A program made the translations under genes and the position numbers. 64,000 nucleotides of DNA from Cordia subcordata (taxonomy: Eukaryota > Streptophyta > Magnoliopsida > Boraginales > Cordiaceae): the NCBI GenBank assembly GCA_028554755.1, contig JAPTOF010000007.1, positions 3,256,001 to 3,320,000 on the forward strand, written 5' to 3'. The notes beneath the pieces are model-generated. The model made no database searches and was not told the origin of the DNA. It saw only the letters and a list, made by a program, of their open reading frames with translations. Positions 35,224 through 46,990 of the stretch are shown here, piece by piece; the first letter of the stretch is position 1, and every line of letters begins with the position of its first letter.

Positions 35224-38200
35224 TCATCCACTAGCATCGCCTTGAAGAATATACAATGCTTTACTGCGAAGCTGCACGGTTAGAACATTTCAGCATGAGT
35301 CACCAGAACATTGCAAGAGAAAGGAAACATTAATAGCTAACCTTTAAAGCAAAAGCCCGCAAATCTGTGCTGGTGATCTGAGAAGCACAATTTCTCAGAC
35401 AGAGAGTCCATATCTCATTTATAACTGGTTTGTCTTTCAACATAGAATTGCATGAAAGCCAGTTCTCTGCCAGTCCTATATATATGTACATCTTGAGCAG
35501 ATCGCAGTTCTTTTCTCTCAAATTAATTGACATTAGCAATCTTAGAACTTCCTCAGGATCATCGGCCTGCAAAAAAGAAAGTAAAATTCCCTCCGAAGGT
35601 TGCTATCAAAGAGACAAGATGGCACAAGTGAAACAAGAGTAATTTGTTTAGCGGTCTTCTTCAAAAGTAAGCAATCATTTGATATATATTACTGAAGATA
35701 TAGCTCCACTAAATGACTTATTTAGGACAAATGCTAAGTTGTTCTCACAATCAATGCACCAGTCATAATAACTGGATATATTTACTCAGCATCTAGTTGG
35801 TGTATGATTTTGGAAGCAAGGACAGGTGCTAGTGATGCATTTATACCAGAGAGAAAAATGAGAGAAGTATATAAAACAAGAATTGGGCACTCTACACCTC
35901 AAGAGCCTTCCTCTTCCTTCTTCAATGACTGCAAAGAGTACAAGAAACATTTACTGATGCGGAGTGTGTGATCTGAGTTCCACTTACCCCTTCCAAGATA
36001 CATGCTAAAAAGTAATAATGGAAGCTATCATGAGGAGAGAACTGTCACAAGTCTTATCATTGAACAATAAACCACACCCAACCCAAACACCCACCAAAAG
36101 AAAACAGAAAAAGAACACAGACACTTCATACTTCGCTGTGGGATTCACACTGTTCTAGTTCCCCTTTCTTCTACACTGCTATACAAGGGACAAACATAAC
36201 AGTAGTCTAGTGTAAGAAACATGACCTAAAGCAGTTAACACGTATTGTGGTTCAGTTTATTCTATTTGAGAACAGAAATCTTTCTTGAGAATATTGGAAG
36301 GGATGGCAGATGACATTAAGAAAAGTAATTTCGGAAGTATCTAGCTACAAAGGCTACAAGAACTTTTACAAGTTATTTAGAATAGAATCTTTCGAAAGAA
36401 CAATCTTATTAGCGCAAAGATCTCCACTTAATGGTGTTACCGGTTTCATGTATACCCTTCAAAGTTCTTCCTCAGTACAGCCTTTTCAGGTAGATGTTCA
36501 TGTATCAACATGCAATGCTGAAAAGAATTATCTCGGCTGGTTTCTTAAATGATCATGATCAGAATGGGAACCTTCTCCTTAGCATTTTACTCTGAGACCA
36601 AAGGTTCTACACATTCTCACATTACGTGGGAAGGCATAAGAACAAGAATAAATATATCACTAACTGCTACCTGATTGTCAAAGCATGCTACAAGGAATTG
36701 GAAGGCCAGCATGCTTCTCAGATGCTTATTACGTGCATCAACTCCAGAAATACTCTCAACAGTTCTCAAACAGTTGATGTCCCTTGGCAATCTGCAATAA
36801 CAACAGTCAGTCAACAAACATTGAGAAAAAGAAATGAGACAGAAAGGTACTAATATGAAAGTTAAGAAATGAATTTTTGCACTCAATGCCCTTGAAGCAA
36901 GAAGGGAAGTATACATATTAACTGACGAAAGAGCTCGGAAGAATGGAAAAGCACAAAGCTTCACTTGACAAGCAATTCCCACACAACAATCTTCCTAGTA
37001 AGCTATAGAGCCAGTTTGGCTCTGCTTATTTTGGGGCTTATAAGCCCTAACAGTAAAAAGCTCCTCTCACATGCTTTTTACTGTTGGGGCTTATAAGCCC
37101 CAAAATAAGCATAGCCCAACAGGCTGGTACACATACATCCAATATTTCAATTATATGAATACTCACAGGAGAAACATCCTCTCTTTGTTCTGATTCTCCA
37201 CCTGGTAAACTAAAGTAAGCAACATTTCCAATGAACTTCAAGTTGAGCTTTGCCAACAAGAAGTAGCAGGAGTACAATGCTCTTTTGGCTTCTCACTTAT
37301 ATCATATCAGTGAACTGGTTCTCAAATTGACAAGTAGAGGCCACATTTTTGTATCCACTGTAAAAGCACTATAAAAAACATTGAGGAGCAGGAGCAGCAG
37401 CCTAGTCTTGGTAACCTCATCGTTGTTTTGAAGAAACTTCTCACCTTCATCTTGCTTAATTTTAACATACTAAGATGTTATGGTTACTCTATCTACTGAG
37501 ACAATTTTAACATTCTAAGAGGGTGTTTGACAAATTCTAACTTGGGTGCTCCAATACAAAACTCCTCTCACTAACTTAGAACTCTGAGTGCTTATAAGCA
37601 CCCAAATAAGCACTGTGAAGACCCTCTTAACATATCCTTGCTCCAATTAAACAACAAACAGAATCAATAGATAGAGTAATACCTGAGAAGGGAGGTAAAG
37701 GGGAAAAAAAAAGCAGAAACGAAATAATCACCTGCAAGCAAGAGATTTTGCTATTCTCACAGAGCTAGATCTCCATTCATCATCTTTGAAGAAGCCAATA
37801 GCTGAGACCAAACATTCACACAAAATACCTGACAAGCCTAAAAGTTGCCGATCTAGGAAGAGACAGCTAATTACAAAAAGAATTTCTTCAACCTCTGATG
37901 TTGAGAAGATCAGATGTGCACTCCTATGACAATAGTAATTAATCCGACATTAGCAATCATCAAATCTTATAATAGTTCTAACTACCAAATCATCCAATGT
38001 ACTAATTTGCTATAGTCTGTAAGCACAGAGATATAAAGAAGCATGAGTATCTCAGATTTAACAATTAGCAACTCTGGCTATAATTTCACACGTACCTTGC
38101 TCGGCAAAAAGCAGCCGCAAATTTTATCCAAGATCTGATATTTTGAGATGGTCCCACATTATCAGAATCAGAATCTAAAAGACAAAATTTTATGAGAAAG

Positions 38201-41200
38201 CTATTTACCACATAAACTTTTGCATAAACTACATCCATTTCCATATTATGTATAAGCATCAAAAAAGTCATGGAATGTCTGAACATCCATCATGACAAAA
38301 ATCAGAACCAACCAAAGAATGAATAGCCAAAAGCCCAAAACTAATATAGTTAACTTTTCCTCAGATTTTAAATATAATTTACTGATGCTCAACAATGTAT
38401 AGAGAACTCAAGCAAATGCCTTCTCCTGTAAGCACGGAAATTGAGAGTGAAGATGACATTGTACAGAAAATAGAAGGTTGCATTAAAAAAAAAAAAAAGA
38501 AAGAAACCAGTGTCCACAAGAATCAGCCGTAAACATGTTCCATGAATATTATATACGTGTATCTGCAAACATGCAGCATTGGGTGTGCTAATGTTCTCCT
38601 GGTATATTCTTGTGCATGGGCTTGGTCCACTGCAACTTCTAAAAATTGAGAGAACTAGTAGTATAAATACAGAAGTATGTTAGATTCAACTTCCCCACGT
38701 ACTTCATTTCGAAAAAAGCAGTCCAGCCACCATTTACTATTTAAGACTAGATTCCCCATGGTAGATGCTGCAGAGCTTACCAGCATGAATCATGTCCGCG
38801 TTACATGAAGATGTGGATGCTGAATCCCATAGGAAACCATATAATTCGAGAGCTCTAATTAGCTCTGAATAGCTAGGTAGCCAGTCTATTTGGATTCTCT
38901 GATGATCAGTCTGTATAAGCAGAATGTACTTAGACAACAGTAAATTACATTATTTCCAAATAATAGTAAAATCAGCAGCCAAAAAAGAAAGATAGTAATG
39001 CCAGCAGCAAGAGAATTCTAAAACAGTACTGGAAAAGGAACCTCAAATTTAGGGGAGAGAAGAGCATTCCAAAAGTTATATGCAGCCGTTGACAACATGT
39101 CACTTGATGAATATAACACTGACAAGGAATATTTACTAGGCTTAGTGTTAATGATTACCATTAGTAGGTGCCAAAAGAACAAAAATTTTGCTTACTCAAA
39201 CTAAATGTCCATCTAGCTATCGACTTCTCTAACTTTTTGCATGTCTGAACTATTTTAATAAGCCAGCCATCAATCAACAACCCTTCCAGGAAAATTTCAC
39301 CTAGAACAAAATTACAGAAATTAAATCATATCTTAATAAAAGATGCTGCATTGTCTTCTAGAAAACTCAAACTAGTACAAGTCCAGCTTGTTGATAAGAA
39401 CGGGCAATAAAATAAATACGGGTGATATTACAACCAAGAAAATTGAATATACATAGTTATCTGACTGAGAGGAAGAAATAATAGACTACCTTCCCCTGAT
39501 TGTAGTTCAACCAATGAATTAATATCATGGCTAATGAAAGACTGCAAAAGGCTGCAGCTCAAAAACTCAGGAGACACGGGAGGTGGTGACGGTTTCTGCA
39601 AATCAGATAAAAGAAAAATATAATAGCATTCTTCAAGCCTGAGCCCTGCGGTGCCCAAAAGAGATGCTGAATTATGAGACATCAGATAAGTTCATTAATG
39701 GGACCTGATCACCAAAAACTTGAATACCCCATAAGGGCATCTCATCATCACCACCTATTTGGCCCATCTGCAAAATGAAGTTCATCAAGCTTACTGAATA
39801 CAAGATCTGGATAAGAATAGAATATAAAAGAAAGAAGGAAATGCAGAACTTTCACAGGGAAACAGGGAAAAGAGATTATTACCTGATTTTGGCAGCGATC
39901 AACACACTCAGATAGTTTTGCTTCCCTATCATCCTCATCCGATTCTGAGTCATATTTTTTCTTAACCTTTGTCCGCTTGGACTCTTTCTCAATGATCTTA
40001 TTCTGCTCCTTGTAGTAATCAACCAAAAGATCATCTAAACCTATCACTTTCTTTCTGGCAGACCACACAACAGTAGTAAAATATTTTAGGAACTATGATT
40101 AGAAAAGGTAAAAGCTTTCCAATCTTACAAATCAGAGTCACATATGCCAGGCTAATGCAAAATAACAAACCTAGGAGAAGCATCACCTAGTTGATTTGAA
40201 TAATAGTTACAAAATCATGGACTATTCCTAGTGGCAAATGGCATACTATGGTCAAAAGTTGATGAAAATGGGATGGTAGAATAAAGGCATTGCTGCATCT
40301 GCAACTCTGCATATACTTTTTAAAAAATTTAGTCCATCATCAGGCAAAAAATGCCCAATCTTTCTTTACACTAGCAAAGATTCTAATGGGTAAATAGCAG
40401 CAAGAAAACAAATCTCAAATCTATTTATCATGGTCATTACATCCCCTACAGTCATTATTTTAACTATAACATAATTGTGACTACTTCCTTGGCCATGTAA
40501 GAACTATTTCATCTCACCATATCTAAGATCTCAATATCAAATGTCCCAGAACATCAATTTTCGGTTGACAGTTGCACCTAGTGTACAAGTCTCATCCATA
40601 TAACGGAGTTCGGGGAAGGTAGGTTCTTTGGGAAAGATAGAGGGATGAATCTTACCCCTATTGGCAAAAATGCTCTTTCCAATGCTTGAATTCAACAGTA
40701 TCAGATAAAGAGTCATTCACAACTCCATCACCAATGGCCAGAGAGTCCTCAAGCACTCTGTTACTCACCTCTCCTACTCAAGCTGATCATGGTCACTCCT
40801 TAGCTGCTACATGATTATCACTCTTGTAATCCTTATCTTCTGTTGTTGTAGCCTACTATATCTTATGTAACTACTCAACATTATACTCATAAGTTTAATA
40901 CAAATCTTATATGGTATCAAACCTTGTCACTCATACGAGTTCTTGATCCTTAACTTTTTTTCCCTCAACAATGATTTCCATTGAATCATCTCCTTCGACT
41001 TCAACCAACACTACTACAAACAATACTGGCTCTTTCTCTGCAACGGAACTCATCTCAATCAACATTGTAAATCAACTTCCTTTACGACTGACTCCCATTA
41101 ATTATTACTCGTGATAGTCTCAATTTGATGCACTTTTTTAGGGATGGCAATGGAACGAGTAACTTAAGGTACTCGGTATCAACCGATCTGTCCGTCCCGT

Positions 41201-43959
41201 TAAGAACCTGGAACAAATCCGGAACAATTAATAATACCCATTACAGTTTGGGACGGAATTGGGATTGACTTCCCGGGCAATGACGGAGCCAGAACTTTCA
41301 TTAAGGGGTGTCAAAAAATTTAATAATTTAAAACTAAATAGGCAAAATTTATGAAACAAATGTGCCCTATAAATTTTCATATTTTGAGAACGTTGCATAA
41401 TTGTTTCATTCCTAATATTGTCAAGTGTATCACTTTCAATTTTTGTACTTGAAACTGAGCCGAGGTTCTTTTTGGATTAAAGAGCTTAAATGGTACGGTT
41501 GGAGAGAGAGAACGATACTCTAAGTCTACAAAACTAGAAGAATCTAAAGGATTAAAACTAATTTATTAATTATTACTAGATCGCTTACAATTTTATTATT
41601 TTTAGAATTAGTTCATGAGTTATCTCATTGGTTTTGCGGTGCTAATCACATCAAACTAAAGGTCTAAGAATCTTTTTTATTACGTCTAGCTAAAAATCGA
41701 ATTACTCATTTATATATCCTTATCAAAACATGAAATATAAATATATAGGAAATATAAATATATATCTTTAGAATTTTATCATTTTAATGCATTTTAGGGA
41801 TATTATTTAATTTTTTGGGGCAAAAATAGGAAATTTGTTTAAATGGTTAGTTTTTTTAATATTTAGTGATTTAATTCGGGATCCGAGGGTTGAGAACATA
41901 TCTTGAATTCAGGTTCGGGACGTTTCTCGTTAAAATTTTTATTTTTTTTTACCAGGTTTGAGACGTTCCGGACACCTACGGGTTTGAAACATTTCGGAAA
42001 TGGGATTCCCATTTAATTTTTATTCAGGTTTGGGATGGAAATGGAAATCAGGATGCTATCCGGGTAGCAGGTTTGAGATTTCTTCATGGGCAAAATACCC
42101 GTCCCGTTGCCATCCCTACACTTCTCTTTGCATTTGACCTCAATGGCTATATCGATGGCTCTTATCCCTGCCCCTGCCAAGAGTTAAAAGAATGGTGTCC
42201 ACAAGCCTAACTCAAATCATCTGTTTTGGGTTAAGCAGATAACTTAATACTTTTGGACATCATTGGCTCCCTAAGCCTAGCTCTACTGCCTGATGTGCAT
42301 TCATGCACCACCTCCACATCAGCCTAGACGAAGCTTGCCATACAGTATGCCAACCCTTTGTTGTCGTGAATCATGGGCCTTGCTGAACAGCTGACTCTTC
42401 TCAAGCGATGTAATCCACCAATTACAAATTATCTTGCACAAGTCCGCAGACTTGCAGATGAACTAGCACTCCTAGGTTCTCCGATACTGCAACAGTACCT
42501 CATTAACCACCCCTGAAATGTTATTGGTCCAACATTCAAGGAGTTGGCTATAGCCATAAGAGCAAGGAACACGGTAATAACATTTGACGAACTCCACAAC
42601 AAACTAGTTAAGTATGATGCATTCCTAAAAAGAGAGGAACTCTGCAACTCTAACTAGCTTGGATACATGATGGTGAATAATGCTCAAGCCAATGCATCTA
42701 CGGCCCCTCGCTCCAACTCTACATCAAGAAATAATAGCGACTATCCTTCCTTTCAGGGCAATCCTAATTGTAACCAGTCTTCTAACAAAGGGCAAGAACA
42801 TAAATTCTATCACTCTAAGCATATCACATTTGAGGAGAAGAGTTATCCATCTCAGACACCTTAGCCTGATAGGAATCTCAGTATTATAGCAAACTAAAAA
42901 CATTAGCATGACCCAATCGTGCAAGACACTGGCCGTAACTCAAGCAATAATGCACACCCTTCACTAATGGCCAGAGAGTCCTAATGCACTCTGTTACTCA
43001 TTTTTCCTACTCAAGCTAATCAGGATCGCTCCTTAGCCGCTACACAAATATCACTCTTGTAATCTTTATGTTATTGTATCATGCTTTATATTATGTAACT
43101 ATTCGAAATTGTAGTCATTAGTTCAATACAAATCTTATAGAAAGCAAGAATTCAATAAGTAAGCAGCACGAACCACACCAAGCACGATATCAATTATTAC
43201 TAAACTAAACGAAGCAATACATGAAGCACGGAACCAATCATTATACCAATTCTAATTGAAGAAACTAAATGATGCCATACATGAATCATCAAACCAAGCG
43301 TGAAATCAATCCTAATTGAAGAACTAAATAGTGGCATACATGAACCAATTTTTAGTGAACTCCGCCTTAACATTCCACCCTACCCCTATTGAGGGGGACA
43401 AATAAATCCATTAGCACGCGTGTATATATAAAATTGCAGAAAAGCCAAACTAGAAATGCATATTTTTGTATGTTATTCAATAAGTTTCATCATTTTCATG
43501 GATATCAAATTAATAAGGCATGCTAATCAGAAGTGACAACAATCACCAACACCAAAGAGACTTATCAGCCATTTTTTTTCTTTTAACTATGCAAGATACT
43601 ATTCAAGCTACACAAATAACAAATTCCATTTTTGCTAAAAATGCAAGTAAGCAACTTAATATACCAAAAAAAAAAAAAAAAAAAGAAGAAGAAGAAGAAG
43701 AAAGCTGAAAACACGATAAGCCCAGATGATGTAAGCACTTATTTAAACATAATATGCGGGAAAAATGTAGCAAGCAGAAGTATCAAAGCCGTACAAATAC
43801 TTTTATCTTATTTAAATAAACATTTTGGGATTTTTTGGATTAACACGAGGGGAAAAAAAAAGAGAGAGAGAGAAAAGATTACTTTTTTTGAGTGATAGAA
43901 GGAGAGATTTGGATGGGGTCTTCGAATTCGAAGTCCAAAGGGTCGCTCACGCCAGTCAT
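35224..43959 (-). CDS. conserved plant nuclear-type protein, twelve exons, 464 aa; possible ASAP1 (SNI1-associated)
   Basis: Exons (minus): 43883-43959, 39883-40054, 39705-39767, 39490-39595, 39196-39300, 39042-39118, 38781-38910, 38096-38174, 37732-37923, 36671-36791, 35342-35566, 35224-35271. All introns are GT-AG, all phases fit, total 1395 bp, ending LYILQGDASG and TGA. The N-terminus is acidic (DPLDFEFEDP) followed by a basic segment KKKKVIGLDDLLVDYYKEQ and a charged SESDEDDREAK patch. The rest is helical and Leu-rich (GLLIDGWLIKIVQTCKKLE, DWLPSYSELIRALELYGFLW), without membrane segments or a catalytic motif I can see. Length and layout recall Arabidopsis ASAP1 (At2g28130), a SNI1 partner of the SMC5/6 DNA-repair complex. 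That is from memory and needs a search. The gene model itself is strong, the name is not. Intron 1 is 3.8 kb and full of transposons; intron 9 holds two MITEs. Confidence 0.85.
37011..37126. mobile_element. Tourist-like MITE in intron 9 of the 464-aa gene
   Basis: Near-perfect hairpin: CCAGTTTGGCTCTGCTTATT at the left and AATAAGCATAGCCCAACAGG at the right, with inner arms GGGGCTTATAAGCCC on both sides. Same core (CTTATAAGC) as the other Tourist-like copies but with different terminal bases. Target duplication not clear. Confidence 0.7.
37519..37627. mobile_element. second Tourist-like MITE in the same intron
   Basis: Begins GAGGGTGTTTGACAAATTC after a TAA and ends CACTGTGAAGACCCTC before TTAA. 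The internal AGTGCTTATAAGCACCC is shared with the family. The left subterminal part has diverged. It lies about 390 bp from the copy at 37011, in the same intron. Confidence 0.6.
40970..42890 (+). pseudogene. copia gag fragment, broken and split by a hAT element
   Basis: Coding-like sequence follows an ATG near 40976 (MISIESSPSTSTN). It is interrupted at 41138 by the hAT element and resumes at 42127 with FAFDLNGYIDGSYPCPCQEL. It then reads like copia Gag (LRARNTVITFDELHNKLV near 42560-42610) through several stops and shifts. The direction matches the LTR retrotransposon around it. Not functional. Confidence 0.6.
41139..42118. mobile_element. hAT-like element inside the intronic retrotransposon
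   Basis: Ends TAGGGATGGCAATGG and CCGTTGCCATCCCTA are inverted repeats. Flanks CACTTTTT (41131-41138) and CACTTCTC (42119-42126) are probably a decayed 8-bp target duplication. The terminal thirds (CAGGTTTGGGATGGAAATGG, GGACGTTTCTC) match the 264-bp MITE at 16428-16691. The middle (about 41280-41870) differs: it starts GACGGAGCCAGAACTTTC and looks like a further insertion within this one. Confidence 0.75.
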
Positions 43960-44008
43960 TTGTGTTCGTGCGTCGTCGTCGTCGTCGTTGTTGTTCTCTG
44001 CGTTTGAA

Positions 44009-44016
44009 GCGCCAAA
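44009..44016 (-). promoter_or_regulatory. E2F-type site of the 464-aa gene
   Basis: TTTGGCGC on the minus strand, an exact match to the E2F consensus TTTSSCGC. It lies between the TATA box (44037-44043) and the ATG (43959), about 50 bp upstream of the start codon. E2F sites mark plant genes switched on at G1/S, in keeping with a DNA-repair or chromatin role. The match is short and unproven. Confidence 0.5.
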
Positions 44017-44036
44017 ACTTGCAAAAGGCACTTCAC

Positions 44037-44043
44037 TTTTATA
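44037..44043 (-). promoter_or_regulatory. TATA box of the 464-aa gene
   Basis: CTATAAAAGTG on the minus strand, about 80 bp upstream of the ATG at 43959. It is followed by an AAC/GAC-repeat leader (43971-43993). The position fits a plant core promoter. Confidence 0.6.
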
Positions 44044-44046
44044 GTG

Positions 44047-44661
44047 GAGGGGTCCCTTATGACTTTTTTTTTAAAATAATCTTTTAAAAAATTTACATTA
44101 AATTTACAATAATTATATGATTTGACTTTTAAAAAAATTAAAATTCTAAAAAAAAACTTAAATATAACTTTTTTTAAAAGATAAAATTTTTAACTTCTTA
44201 AAAAAAATTATTTTTTAAAAATTATTAAAAAAAACGCTTTAAAAAAATCAATTCAAACAGGGCAGGGCCCAAGTCTATTGGGGGCTTGTTTGGTTATCAT
44301 TTACTAAAAGTGTCTTTTTTTGAAAAAAGAAATTAAAATTTTGTATTTTCAAATAATTTTTTTAAAGCTTTTGCAAAAAGATATGCTTTTGGTTGAAAGA
44401 AACTACTTTTTCATAAAAAGAATTCAATCAAAACAAGCCTTGGGAGATACAAAGGGTCTTTTTGGATTGGTTTTTTTAAAAGTATTTATCTTAACAACTT
44501 TTGAAAAATTGCTTGTTTGGCTTCTAAGAAGTTGTGTTTGAACTTTTTACAAAGTTTTTAGTTTTTTTAAGTTAAATCAAATAGTTATTGTAAAAATAAT
44601 GTAACTTTTTTAGCAAAAAACAATATTTTTCCCCAAAAAAATCAATCTAAGCATGCCCAAA
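44047..44661. mobile_element. cluster of three adjacent MITEs upstream of the TATA box
   Basis: Three pieces in a row. About 44047-44272 ends AAAAATCAATTCAAACAGGG. 44279-44440 begins GGCTTGTTTGGTTATCA and ends TTCAATCAAAACAAGCC. 44456-44660 begins GGGTCTTTTTGGATTGG and ends ATCAATCTAAGCATGCCC. All have T-rich left arms and A-rich right arms with the TTTGGATTG/CAATCCAAA type ends seen at 6429 and 23028. None has coding capacity. Confidence 0.6.
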
Positions 44662-45339
44662 TTAACGTAGCTTTTTGCGTGAAAAGAAGCCAGTTGAAAC
44701 ATGTCCTTAATGGGTTAGATACAAAACTAACTTATGTCTCTGTAAAAAAAAAAAAAAAAGTTAACATTTTTTAATAAAATAATGAAAAAAACCTATTCTG
44801 ATTAATTTAAATTATAAATAAATTCTTGTGATACTATCATGATTTAATCACTCTTAAACTTAAATTTGGTCGAAATTCTACACACATTTTAAAAAAATTT
44901 TGAAATCACTATCTCACTTGAGGTAAAACTTTACATTACTTTCTTGCCACATCAAAAATTAAAATGTTCACGTGGCATCTCTAAGAATTTTATTTTGGCA
45001 AATTGGCATCCCTAATCTCAGAATTTCATTTAAAGTAAAATTTCATGTAATAGTATATTCTCCAAGATTGTTGGATTTGATTTAAAGAAGATGGATGTCT
45101 TTTATTTTACTAATAATTTTTTCTTTTTTGTTTTTGCTAATTACTTTATTAAAAATGTTGTGGATTTATATTTTTGTTGTTTTCGCCACTCCTCACAATT
45201 GGAGAGAAAGGGCCCACTTGAAGCCCAATATTGAAGAGAGCCCAATAAACCAGCATGACCAGTTGGAGAGAGAAGAGCCCACATGAAGCCCAATATTGAA
45301 GAGCCTACTTCCATTTTTTTGTTGTGCCCCAATGGTAGG
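44662..45339. other. intergenic, no gene seen
   Basis: AT-rich. Contains a short direct duplication of GAAGCCCAATATTGAAGAG (about 45220 and 45284) about 64 bp apart. No coding domain in the small open frames. Confidence 0.4.
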
Positions 45340-45690
45340 GGTGATTATTGGGTTATAATTGAATTTTAAAAATTGAAAAATTAAATTTATAAAAACTAAC
45401 TAAAACCAAATTAGATTTGTTTGATAATACGAAAACATAGTACTGAAACTTTTTGATTCAGTTTTGTTAATAGCCAAACCAACCAAATATCGGGATTTTA
45501 AGTTTGAGTTAAAAATATTTAATAACTATCAAAACAACATCGTTTTGATACTTTTTTATTGTTAATTAAAATTTTTTTCTAAACCAAAATAAGAAAATAG
45601 AATTTCTCACATTTCAAAAATCAAAATTGAATTAAATTAATAAAAAAAAGTGAATTTTGATTTTTAGTTATCAATCGAATTATACACACT
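45340..45690. mobile_element. possible MITE with inverted ends
   Basis: The left part GGGTGATTATTGGGTTATAATTG and the right part ATCAATCGAATTATACACAC are imperfect inverted repeats around a core full of GAAATTTT-like words and CAAACCAACCAAA. This resembles the common plant MITEs built of TTGGTTTGGTT-type arms. Borders not exact. Confidence 0.4.
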
Positions 45691-45774
45691 TTTACCTAAC
45701 AGAAAGTACTCATGAGCCTATAGGTTGTAGTTGATACCTTGTATCATTTTACCTTAGCATGGTCGTCTTCTTGG

Positions 45775-46040
45775 AAGATGATGTTCCTCCTATCATTTTC
45801 ATAACTCTTATACTATTTATTTATAAATTTTAATTATTGATAACTTTTATATTATGTCTTCACAAATTGTAACTATTTAAAACTCTTTTACTATTTATTC
45901 ACAAGTTTTAATTGTTCACAATTCATATACTATTCCTTCACAACTCTATCTATTTAAGTTTTATTTGTTCAGGACTATGCATTTAAATTTTAATTGTTCA
46001 CTAATTCTTATACTATTTGCTAACAAATCTATTGTAGACA
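45775..46040. repeat. degenerate ~30-bp AT-rich array (TTCACAACTCTTATACTATT type)
   Basis: Units containing CTTATACTATT and TTCACAA..TTTTAATTGTTCAC recur with irregular spacing. A second small block with the same words is at 46849-46990 after a (TA)n(CA)n microsatellite. Similar words fill 53225-53600. No coding capacity. Confidence 0.5.
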
Positions 46041-46641
46041 CAATTAGATTTACAGTCACGGTTTCGAGCACTAGCAACCTATGAGATGCCGAGATAGAAG
46101 TCAAAAAAGGCAAGTAAGTCCCAAAAACAAGTATGATGTCAGCCGAATATACTTCGACTGCCAAGTTTGTTATCAATAGAGAGAAATGGGCCAAGGCAAT
46201 ATAAAGGGAGTGAAAGGGGAACCTTGGGAATGTTTATAATGCAAGCTAGGTATATGTGAAATATGCAATGACCTCGAGGGCCAATTGTTGGATGTCTCTC
46301 CCCTAGTAGAAGGGGCATATTTATAGTTGTGTTTTGAGTCATGAAGACGCATATGGATTTGCTTTTTAATAGATTTTTTAAGAGCCTTAATGTTGATCTA
46401 GTCCACTAGTTAGGAAGATGCTAAAATCGTAAGTTGTTAACTGTCTCTTGTCTCTTGTGGAGTGTTTAGGAGACCTGCTTAGCATAGACAATTACCCACA
46501 TAAGCAGAGATTAGGTAACCCAAGTCTACCCTGAGATGGTAAGATTGACATTATCATTGCTGACTAGTGAAGTGCTTATCAAATAGGATTATGCCGATAT
46601 GTTTGGAGACAGTGTGTTGTGCGAGACCATGCAACTTTTTT

Positions 46642-46763
46642 AGAGGGTAGTTGGCTTTGCTTATTTAGACGCTTATAAATACCTAGAGAAAAGTACCACT
46701 TTATATATTTTTTATTATTTAGATGTTTATAAGCACCAAATAAGCAAAGCCAAACAATCTCTA
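46642..46763. mobile_element. Tourist-like MITE
   Basis: Ends AGAGGGTAGTTGGCTTTGCT and AGCAAAGCCAAACAATCTCT are inverted repeats. The internal CTTATAAATACC and TTATAAGCACC match the family at 7357 and 12485. Probably flanked by TAG trinucleotides. Confidence 0.7.
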
Positions 46764-46990
46764 GTCAAATACTTCTTGAGGTGAAGGATCTATACTTAGG
46801 AATAAGTTGAATCTTGAACTATATATATATATACACACACACACACACAACTCTTATATTATTTGTTGATAAATTTTAATTATTCACTACTCTTATTTTA
46901 CAGTACTAGTTTATTACTTTTGTAATATTTGTTCACACATATTAATTGTCTAATACAATACCACAATACAATAAAGTTGTTGCATCTGGC

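Larger units (their letters stand above)
40715..43139 (+). mobile_element. small Ty1/copia-like LTR retrotransposon in intron 1
   Basis: Two related direct repeats act as LTRs: about 40715-40911 and 42951-43139, both containing GGCCAGAGAGTCCT, CACTCTGTTACTCA and the end TACAAATCTTATA. Directly after the first comes TGGTATCAAACC (40912-40923), a primer-binding site for initiator Met tRNA. The interior has a broken gag: CTTCCTTTACGACTGACTCC, then after the hAT insertion LFAFDLNGYIDGS-type coding. No protease, integrase or RT is left. LTR divergence is visible by eye, so the insertion is not recent. The target-site duplication was not found. Confidence 0.75.

Noticed and set aside
42429..42889. 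Short frames that could be taken for a small gene in intron 1
   Set aside because: They are pieces of the broken retrotransposon gag between its two LTRs.
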